Source: Thermoplasmata archaeon
GTDB lineage: Archaea > Thermoplasmatota > Thermoplasmata > Lutacidiplasmatales > UBA184
Direction: 5' to 3'
NCBI GenBank assembly: GCA_021823085.1
Contig: JAKAPG010000035.1
Span: 1 to 10,785 of the forward strand
Length of the DNA stretch: 10,785 nt
Of the stretch, positions 6,192 through 10,785 are shown in pieces. Numbering within the stretch: the first letter of the stretch is position 1; the number at the start of each line of letters is the position of its first letter. Under the pieces are notes generated by a model. The model was not told the origin of the DNA, ran no database searches, and worked only from the letters and a program-made list of their open reading frames with translations. The translations under genes and the position numbers were made by a program.

Positions 6192-6551
6192 TTGTTCGTG
6201 GCCGGCCTCGCGCTGATCACGGAGGCCGCCGTCGCCGGCGCGCTCCGGCCCCCGTACGCGGTCGCCACCGGCGCGACGATCGCGCTCGCGATCGGAGTCG
6301 CCGCGCTCGTGGCGGGCTTCGCGACCACGGATCGGTTCGCCCTCAGGGAGGGCGCGAGCGGGTCCGCGCCGTTCGTCCGGGAACCGGACCCGGAGCCCAC
6401 CGTCCTACCGGAGCCGAAGGTCCTGGTCATCGGATCGATGCCGATCTTCCTCGACGCACGGCGCGCCGGAGAGTCGGCCCGGCGACGGGTCGGATGGATC
6501 GCCGTGGGCGTGACGCTGCTCGCCGTGTTCCTGGCGATCCTCTGGTTCTAG
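6192..6551 (+). CDS. Small putative membrane protein, function unknown
   Basis: A 119-residue protein I do not recognise. Residues 1-18 (FVAGLALITEAAVAGAL) and 24-44 (VATGATIALAIGVAALVAGFA) are hydrophobic and probably span the membrane. A hydrophilic middle follows, with Pro/Glu-rich EPDPEPTVLPEPK (64-76). A third hydrophobic segment, WIAVGVTLLAVFLAILWF, is at the very C terminus (102-119). RRAGESARRR just before it provides positive charge, suggesting the middle loop faces the cytoplasm. The start is uncertain: the frame is open upstream into the Dph2 gene, but no ATG, GTG or TTG occurs in it before TTG 6192; GTG 6198 is the next option. It probably belongs to the end of the plus-strand operon. 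Its TAG stop shares a CTAG with the stop of the convergent pdxT. Confidence 0.6.
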   Translation: MFVAGLALITEAAVAGALRPPYAVATGATIALAIGVAALVAGFATTDRFALREGASGSAPFVREPDPEPTVLPEPKVLVIGSMPIFLDARRAGESARRRVGWIAVGVTLLAVFLAILWF

Positions 6552-7144
6552 CGCGAAACTCGCGCGGTCCGGGCCATCCCGAGGAAGGCACGGTGCACGC
6601 GCGCGTCGTCCGTGAGCTCGGGATGGAAGGTCAGACCCCACACGTTCCCCTCCCGCGCTCCAACGACCTCGTCGGCCCGCCACGCGATCGCCCGCGCCGC
6701 GGGTCCGACATCGAGGATCCGTGGCGACCGTATGAAGACGCCCGGGAACGGTCCCCCGTGCAGGCCCTCCATGCGGACCGGCGCCTCGAACGATTCGCGC
6801 TGGCGGCCGAAGTCGTTGCGCCGCACGCGGACGTCGAGGAGGCCCAGCGGTTGGGGGTCCCGCCCCCCGGCGCTCGGCGCCAGGGTGCGGGAGAGCAGGA
6901 TGAGGCCGGCGCAGGTTGCGAGCGTCGGCAGGCCCGCCCGAACCCTCTGCGAGAGTGGCTCGCGCAGTTCCGACTCGTCCAGGAGGTTCGACATCGTGGT
7001 CGACTCCCCGCCGGGCATCAACAGTCCCGCGAGGCCCTCCAGGTCCGGCGGCCCGCGGACCGGTCGAACCTTGACTCCCAGCCGGCCGACGGCCCGGAGC
7101 TGCTCCGGTACGTCCCCCTGGAGGGCGAGCACGCCGACGATCAT
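6548..7144 (-). CDS. pdxT: Pyridoxal 5'-phosphate synthase glutaminase subunit PdxT
   Basis: A 198-residue class I glutamine amidotransferase of the PdxT/SNO family. It has GVLALQGDVPEQL (4-16), the oxyanion-loop motif LLMPGGESTTM (41-51), the nucleophile Cys78 in LATCAGLILL (75-84), RNDFGRQRESFE (109-120) and the His174/Glu176 pair in LTFHPEL (171-177). It releases ammonia from glutamine for PdxS, which builds PLP from ribose 5-phosphate and glyceraldehyde 3-phosphate. The pdxS partner is not in the window. Length and motifs are complete. ATG 7144 lies 7 nt after the HMG-CoA reductase stop, so it is the last gene of the grpE-hmgA-pdxT run, apparently without its own promoter. The upstream ACGGCGG is only a weak ribosome-binding site. 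Confidence 0.96.
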   Translation of the reverse strand: MIVGVLALQGDVPEQLRAVGRLGVKVRPVRGPPDLEGLAGLLMPGGESTTMSNLLDESELREPLSQRVRAGLPTLATCAGLILLSRTLAPSAGGRDPQPLGLLDVRVRRNDFGRQRESFEAPVRMEGLHGGPFPGVFIRSPRILDVGPAARAIAWRADEVVGAREGNVWGLTFHPELTDDARVHRAFLGMARTARVSR

Positions 7145-7151
7145 CCGCCGT

Positions 7152-8450
7152 CTACGACCGGCGCAGCTCGTCCAGGATCGCCTTGGCCCGATCGAAGCGA
7201 ACGGCGTGCTCGCGTACGAGCTTCGCGGCGACCCGGTCGACCTCGTCCGGTCGGGCCCCGGCGCTCACCGCGAGGTTGCGGGCGTGCAGTTCCATATGGC
7301 CCCGCTGGATCCCTTCGGTCGCGAGGGCGCGGAGCGCGCCGAAGTTCTGGGCGAGACCGACCGCGGCGATGATCTCCCCGAGCTCTCGTGCGGACTTCAC
7401 ACCGAGGAGCTTCACGTTCGCCTTCGCGGTCGGATGGACCGCGGTGGCGCCACCGACGAGCCCGACCGGCATCGGGACCTCGATCGATCCCACGAGGTCG
7501 CCGTTCGCGTCCTTCTCGTAGGCGGTCAGCGGACGGAGGACGCGGCCGGGAGCCGCGGTCCACGCGGCGTAGCTGTGCGCCCCGGCCTCGATCGCCCGGA
7601 AGTCGTTGCCGGTCGCGATGACGACGGCCGAAATGCCGTTCATGATCCCCTTGTTGTGCGTCGCGCAGCGGAACGGGTCCGCCACGGCGAACGCGTACGC
7701 CTCGAGAACCGCGTCCACCACCTGGGGTCCGGTCACGCTCTCGGTCGCGAGGGCGGAGGCGGGGAACGTGGCCCGCGCGCGGACGACGCGGTGGATCGCG
7801 AGGTTCGAGATGATCCGGAGGCGGAACCGGCCGCCCGCGATCCGGGCGAGCTCGGGCCCCAGTGCCTCGCACATGGTGTTCACCGCGTTCATCCCGCCGG
7901 CATCCCGCGCATCGACCAGAAGGTGGACCACCACCATCGGGCCCCGCGGGCTGTCGAGCAGGCGTACCTCGAGATCCTTCGCTCCTCCGCCGAACTTCAC
8001 CAGCACCGGGTCGAGGGCATTGGCCGCCTCCAGCAGGCGGTCCCGTTCGGCGAGGATGCGGTGACGGGCCGCGGCGGGATCCGGGACCTCCAGCAGCTGT
8101 ACCTGGCCGATCATGACCGGGGGCGAGGAACTCGTGAAGAAGCCGCCGCCCGCTCTCGCCACCTTCGCCGAGTTCGACGCGGCGGCGACGACGCTCGGCT
8201 CTTCGAGCGCCATTGGAACCAGGCGATCGACGCCGTTGACCCGGAAGTGGGTCGCTACGCCCAGGGGGAGGGGGAAGACGCCGATGACGTTCTCGATCAT
8301 CCGATCGAGGGTCGATGGGTCGATGCCCGGCGGGAATTCGTAGGCCTCCATCTCGCGGTCGGAGAGACCCGCCCACTCCTTCACCGCCGTACGGCGTTCG
8401 GGGATGGACCTCCGGTAGAAGCCCGAGATCTCGCTGGATCGCTCGCTCAC
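7152..8450 (-). CDS. hmgA: Class II hydroxymethylglutaryl-CoA reductase
   Basis: A 432-residue HMG-CoA reductase of the class II (Pseudomonas mevalonii) type. The catalytic set is present at nearly the same numbering: Glu83 in LEEPSVVAAAS, Lys267 in THNKGIMNGI, Asp283 in ATGNDFRAIEAGAHSYAA and His385 in EGIQRGHMELHARN. ENVIGVFPLPLGVA (53-66), the dinucleotide-binding region RDAGGMNAVNTMCE (182-195; P. mevalonii has DAMGAN) and MPVGLVGGAT (327-336) also fit. Asp147 appears to align with P. mevalonii Asp146, linked to NADH preference, so NADH use is possible. In archaea the enzyme makes mevalonate for isoprenoid ether lipids; class II forms are known in Thermoplasmatales and Archaeoglobales and are regarded as laterally acquired from bacteria. 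The start is GTG 8450, overlapping the grpE TGA (GTGA); this gives the usual family length. The frame is open further upstream only over grpE. Confidence 0.97.
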   Translation of the reverse strand: MSERSSEISGFYRRSIPERRTAVKEWAGLSDREMEAYEFPPGIDPSTLDRMIENVIGVFPLPLGVATHFRVNGVDRLVPMALEEPSVVAAASNSAKVARAGGGFFTSSSPPVMIGQVQLLEVPDPAAARHRILAERDRLLEAANALDPVLVKFGGGAKDLEVRLLDSPRGPMVVVHLLVDARDAGGMNAVNTMCEALGPELARIAGGRFRLRIISNLAIHRVVRARATFPASALATESVTGPQVVDAVLEAYAFAVADPFRCATHNKGIMNGISAVVIATGNDFRAIEAGAHSYAAWTAAPGRVLRPLTAYEKDANGDLVGSIEVPMPVGLVGGATAVHPTAKANVKLLGVKSARELGEIIAAVGLAQNFGALRALATEGIQRGHMELHARNLAVSAGARPDEVDRVAAKLVREHAVRFDRAKAILDELRRS

Positions 8451-9019
8451 GGAGGTGCCTCCCGGGGGACGTCGGTCGCCTCGGAACCCTCGGCTCGCTC
8501 CGGGGCGGGGGAAAGCGAGCGGGCGACCACGATCTTCGCGGGCCGGATCAGCCCCCCCGGGAAGCGATAGCCCTGCTGCACGATCTCGACCACCGTGCCC
8601 TCCGGGTGGTCCGGATCGGCCGCGACCTCCGCGACCGCCTCCTCGTCCTCGGGGGCGAACCGTGCGCCGATCACCGCGATGGGGGTGACACCTTCGCGCT
8701 GAAAGAACCTCTGCCACTCGTGCGCGATCAGCTCCATGCCGCGATCGACTGCGGAGTTGGCCCCTTCGGATGCCTTCCGGGCCCGGTCGAAGGCCTCGTA
8801 GATGGGGATGAGTTCGCGCAGCACCGAGGCGAGAAGCTGTCGGGAGGCCGTCTCGCGGTCCCGTTCGGTCCGACGGCGGAAGTTCTCGAAGTCGGCGAGC
8901 AGGTACTTGTAACGGACCGACCAATCCTCCCCGGGTCGTTCGATCTCCACCTCCGACTCCGCCGGCACCCGCGTCTTCGCGTCCGTCGGGCGGGACGGGG
9001 ACGCCTCTCCTTCCGCCAT
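8447..9019 (-). CDS. grpE: GrpE, nucleotide exchange factor of Hsp70 (DnaK)
   Basis: A 190-residue GrpE. An acidic disordered N terminus (1-32) leads into the long dimerising helix, RYKYLLADFENFRRRTERDRE (36-56), the GrpE signature. The four-helix region follows: LLASVLRELIPIYEAFDRA (62-80) and GMELIAHEWQRFFQREGVTPI (94-114). The beta domain completes it: ARFAPEDEEAVAEV, GTVVEIVQQGYRFPGGLIRPAKIVVAR (about 123-166). It releases ADP from DnaK. No dnaK or dnaJ is in the window; downstream genes are hmgA and pdxT. ATG 9019 is chosen because a TATA-like element is centred about 27 nt upstream, which fits a leaderless transcript. An in-frame GTG at 9043 would fall inside that element. The C-terminal tail (about 168-190) is a hydrophilic extension. 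hmgA starts within the stop codon, so the genes are coupled. Confidence 0.95.
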   Translation of the reverse strand: MAEGEASPSRPTDAKTRVPAESEVEIERPGEDWSVRYKYLLADFENFRRRTERDRETASRQLLASVLRELIPIYEAFDRARKASEGANSAVDRGMELIAHEWQRFFQREGVTPIAVIGARFAPEDEEAVAEVAADPDHPEGTVVEIVQQGYRFPGGLIRPAKIVVARSLSPAPERAEGSEATDVPREAPP

Positions 9020-9042
9020 CGTTCCCAGCGGACCATCGCCCA

Positions 9043-9049
9043 CTAATAG
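9043..9049 (-). promoter_or_regulatory. TATA-like element of the grpE operon
   Basis: CTATTAG on the minus strand is preceded by an A-rich run (CCGAAAAACGC, about 9050-9060) that could serve as BRE. Its centre is about 27 nt from the A of ATG 9019, the spacing expected if transcription begins at the start codon itself. Confidence 0.5.
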
Positions 9050-9090
9050 GCGTTTTTCGGCCGAGGGTCGCGTTTCGTCAATTGCCGAAC

Positions 9091-9141
9091 TCGATGCGGG
9101 CGGCCCGGTGCGCGGCCCGCAGGCACCGGGCGTCGCATCGA
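9091..9141. repeat. Nested inverted repeat / potential large hairpin
   Basis: The outer arms TCGATGCG (9091-9098) and CGCATCGA (9134-9141) are perfect 8-bp complements. The inner arms GCCCGGTGC (9103-9111) and GCACCGGGC (9123-9131) are perfect 9-bp complements. They are separated by a small asymmetric internal loop (4 nt on the left, 2 on the right, with one possible G-U pair). The 11-nt apical loop (GCGGCCCGCAG) could itself pair GCG with CGC. It lies midway between two divergent promoters, so it may be an operator dyad or encode a structured RNA on either strand. Confidence 0.75.
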
Positions 9142-9185
9142 ACGAGCCGCGAAGAGGCAAAGTAAGACCGACCGCTGGACGGACC

Positions 9186-9560
9186 GTGCGCTTTCGGCTC
9201 TCCGCGCGGGTGAGCAGCGACCGGCCCGACGTCGTCGAGCCGGTGCTGAGGAGGACAGTCACGGACGGGACCGTGCGGCGGGAGGGTGAGGACTTCCGAG
9301 TCGAGGCCGAATGGGAGGGTCCGAGCGCGAAGGAGTTGAACCGGGCGATCCTCTCCGAGCTGCGACGGACCGAGAAACGCACCCGCCTGCGGGCCGAATG
9401 GAAGTCGCCGGACGGGGCCATCGAGCGATTCTTCGATTACGTTGTCAAGAAGGTCTCACCCCCCCGCCAAACGCTCGCCGGGGCCGGAAGCGGGGCTCGA
9501 AACCGACCCGACGGAAGGGGGCCCAAGAGGGGTCGATTTCGGGCTCCCAACACCCGGTGA
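9186..9560 (+). CDS. Small basic protein, unrecognised
   Basis: A 124-residue protein I cannot assign. Residues 1-95 look folded. A strand RFRLSARV (2-9) is followed by helix PDVVEPVLRRTV, strand DFRVEAEWEG, then a charged helix SAKELNRAILSELRRTEKRTR. The domain ends in RLRAEW and GAIERFFDYVVKKV. The order strand-helix-strand-helix, with a helix near Leu-Asn-Arg, recalls the KEOPS subunit Pcc1, but the resemblance is weak and only suggestive. From about residue 95 the chain is a Gly/Arg/Pro-rich basic tail, possibly nucleic-acid binding. GTG 9186 is preferred over GTG 9108: the extra 26 residues have no folded character and would cross the large inverted repeat. A weak AT-containing stretch at 9159-9166 fits leaderless initiation. 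It ends 74 nt before gyrB. Confidence 0.62.
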   Translation: MRFRLSARVSSDRPDVVEPVLRRTVTDGTVRREGEDFRVEAEWEGPSAKELNRAILSELRRTEKRTRLRAEWKSPDGAIERFFDYVVKKVSPPRQTLAGAGSGARNRPDGRGPKRGRFRAPNTR

Positions 9561-9579
9561 TTTCCACCCTGGACATACT

Positions 9580-9587
9580 GTTATAAC
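9580..9587 (+). promoter_or_regulatory. TATA box of gyrB
   Basis: GTTATAAC is the clearest AT-rich promoter element in the window and is itself a palindrome. Initiation about 26 nt downstream would fall near 9609, giving a leader of about 25 nt to ATG 9635. Confidence 0.65.
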
Positions 9588-9608
9588 GCACGCCCGGCTC
9601 GTGAAAAT

Positions 9609-9624
9609 GCCGGGGTTTCCCGGC
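9609..9624 (+). repeat. GC-rich hairpin in the gyrB leader
   Basis: GCCGGG and CCCGGC form a perfect 6-bp stem around a GTTT loop. The hairpin would sit at the extreme 5' end of the predicted mRNA and end 10 nt before the start codon. Its 3' side abuts the GGCGGTAGAG stretch that is the only ribosome-binding-like purine run. Confidence 0.6.
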
Positions 9625-9634
9625 GGTAGAGTGG

Positions 9635-10785
9635 ATGGCTCCGCAGGGCGCGACGGTCGGCGAGTACAACGCCGGTTCGATCCAGATCCTCGAGGGGCTG
9701 ACCGCGGTCCGGAAGCGGCCCGGAATGTACATCGGCTCGACCGACGCGCGCGGGCTCCACCACCTGATCAACGAGGTCGTTGACAACTCGATCGATGAGG
9801 TTCTGGCGGGCGCGTGCACCGAGATCGTGGTCACGCTGGGCCCCGACGGATCGTGCACGGTCCGGGACAATGGCCGGGGCATACCGGTCGAGGAGCATCC
9901 CCGCTACCACCGTCCCGCGCTGGAGATCGTGATGACGGTCCTGCACGCGGGCTCCAAGTTCGATAAGGGGGCCTACAAGGTCTCGGGAGGGCTCCACGGT
10001 GTCGGCGTCCACGTCGTCAACGCGCTCTCCGAGTCGGTCGAGGTCCGGGTCTGGCGGAACGGGCACCAGTACTTCCAGCGGTACGAACGGGGCGTGCCGA
10101 TCGCTCCGGTGAAGGACCTCGGACCGGCCGAAGGAACGGGCACGGAGACCCGGTTCGTTCCGGACAAGGAGATATTCGAGACGACCGTCTTCGACAAAGG
10201 CACCGTCGAGCGCCGCCTGAAGGAGCTCAGCTTCCTGAACCCGCAGGTCACAATCCGTTTCAAGGACGAGCGCGACCGGAGCGAAACGACGTTCCACCAC
10301 GCCGGGGGTCTGAGCGAATTCGTCGCCGACCTCAACGGGGCGACGAACGTTCTGTTCAGCCCGCCGATCTTCCTGCACGCGAAGCGCGACACGACCGACA
10401 TTGAGATCGCGCTGCAGTACAACGACGGCTACAACGACACGACGCTCGCGTTCGTCAACAACATCCACACCATCGACGGAGGAACGCACGTCGTGGGCCT
10501 CCGCGCGGCGCTCACCCGCACGCTCAACGACTACGCGCACGGTCACGGGCTGATCAAGAACGGCAAGGACAGCCTCACGGGCGACGACGTCCGGGAGGGG
10601 CTGAGCTGCGTGCTCAGCGTGAAGGTCCTCGAGCCCCAGTTCGAGGGGCAGACGAAGGCGAAGCTGGGGAACTCCGAGGTGAAGGGTCAGGTCGAGAGCG
10701 CCGTCAACGAAAAGCTCTCCGAGTATCTCGAGGAGCACCCCTCGGTCGCGCAGGCCCTCCTCCAGAAGGCGATCCAGGCCGCGCA
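9635..10785 (+). CDS. gyrB: DNA gyrase subunit B, N-terminal part, truncated by window edge
   Basis: The first 383 residues of a bacterial-type GyrB; the gene continues beyond the window. The GHKL ATPase domain shows Glu47 and Asn51 in NEVVDNSIDE (46-55), Asp78 in RDNGRGIP (77-84) and the ATP-lid motif SGGLHGVGVHVVNALS (117-132). GTGTETRFVPD (167-177) follows. The transducer domain has IHTIDGGTHVVGLR (277-290) and the QTK loop with Lys340 in FEGQTKAKLGN (336-346). With GyrA it introduces negative supercoils using ATP. Euryarchaeal gyrases derive from bacteria, and Thermoplasmata carry them. ATG 9635 is chosen because the conserved YNAGSIQILEGLTAVRKRPGM region begins at residue 11, as in other GyrBs. 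A TATA box and a leader hairpin precede it. gyrA, usually adjacent, would lie outside the window. Confidence 0.98.
   Translation, partial: MAPQGATVGEYNAGSIQILEGLTAVRKRPGMYIGSTDARGLHHLINEVVDNSIDEVLAGACTEIVVTLGPDGSCTVRDNGRGIPVEEHPRYHRPALEIVMTVLHAGSKFDKGAYKVSGGLHGVGVHVVNALSESVEVRVWRNGHQYFQRYERGVPIAPVKDLGPAEGTGTETRFVPDKEIFETTVFDKGTVERRLKELSFLNPQVTIRFKDERDRSETTFHHAGGLSEFVADLNGATNVLFSPPIFLHAKRDTTDIEIALQYNDGYNDTTLAFVNNIHTIDGGTHVVGLRAALTRTLNDYAHGHGLIKNGKDSLTGDDVREGLSCVLSVKVLEPQFEGQTKAKLGNSEVKGQVESAVNEKLSEYLEEHPSVAQALLQKAIQAA

Larger units (their letters stand above)
9020..9185. promoter_or_regulatory. Divergent intergenic region between grpE and the small basic protein
   Basis: This 166-nt gap contains the grpE TATA-like element (9043-9049) and a weak AT-containing stretch AAAGTAAG (9159-9166), about 24 nt before GTG 9186. 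Between them is a large nested inverted repeat (9091-9141). No further coding potential is convincing. Confidence 0.5.

Noticed and set aside
4406..6430. A 674-codon minus-strand open frame opposite nac and Nudix-Dph2
   Set aside because: The plus-strand frame contains full Nudix and Dph2 motifs; the minus-strand product has only low-complexity Arg/Gly/Pro sequence.
9091..9141. A tRNA or tRNA fragment in the hairpin before the small basic protein
   Set aside because: There is no T-loop TTC-type sequence, no anticodon-sized stem-loop and the total length is far too short.
9108..9185. An upstream GTG 9108 start for the small basic protein
   Set aside because: The added 26 residues are Pro/Arg/Gly-rich, would run through the inverted repeat, and have no ribosome-binding site.
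8447..9421. An N-terminally extended GrpE of 324 residues
   Set aside because: The extension is Ser/Arg-rich shadow sequence opposite the plus-strand gene; a TATA-like element spaced for ATG 9019 supports the shorter 190-residue form.
9581..10738. A 385-codon minus-strand open frame opposite gyrB
   Set aside because: It mirrors gyrB coding sequence, whose ATPase and transducer motifs are unmistakable on the plus strand.

Overview
The window is GC-rich and almost fully coding. It most likely comes from an uncultured Thermoplasmatota-type euryarchaeon. Archaeal markers are a homomeric NAC, a three-cysteine Dph2, a PAC2-family protein ending in a proteasome-docking tail, and TATA-like promoters. 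Alongside these sit genes that are bacterial in origin but typical of Thermoplasmata: a class II (Pseudomonas-type) HMG-CoA reductase, GrpE and gyrase B. The lineage assignment is inferred from gene content, not from a phylogeny.

Layout. (1) Positions 1-1509, minus strand: UDP-sulfoquinovose synthase followed 4 nt later by a GalU-like sugar nucleotidyltransferase cut by the window edge. This is a sulfo-sugar donor module. (2) Positions 1510-1654: divergent promoter region. (3) Positions 1655-6091, plus strand: five closely spaced genes on the theme of translation and protein quality control. They are a PAC2 proteasome-associated protein with a C-terminal HbYX-like Met-Tyr-Arg, a RimI-like GNAT, a four-CBS protein with a C-terminal ribosome-hibernation (HPF/S30AE)-like domain, NAC, and a Nudix-Dph2 fusion. 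A small putative membrane protein follows (6192-6551). (4) Positions 6548-9019, minus strand: grpE, class II HMG-CoA reductase and pdxT in one tight run. It converges on the membrane protein so that the two stop codons share one CTAG. (5) Positions 9020-9185: divergent intergenic region with a large nested inverted repeat. (6) Positions 9186-9560, plus strand: an unrecognised small basic protein. (7) Positions 9561-9634: a clear TATA box and a short GC hairpin ahead of gyrB, which runs off the window.

How the genes fit together. The central plus-strand run joins ribosome dormancy, nascent-chain handling (NAC), N-terminal acetylation, EF-2 diphthamide modification and proteasome access. The facing minus-strand run joins an Hsp70 cofactor with isoprenoid (mevalonate) and PLP synthesis. 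The most novel-looking items are the two domain fusions (Nudix-Dph2 and CBS4-HPF), the HbYX tail on the PAC2 protein, and the 51-bp nested inverted repeat. No rRNA, tRNA, CRISPR array, insertion sequence or phage gene was seen.
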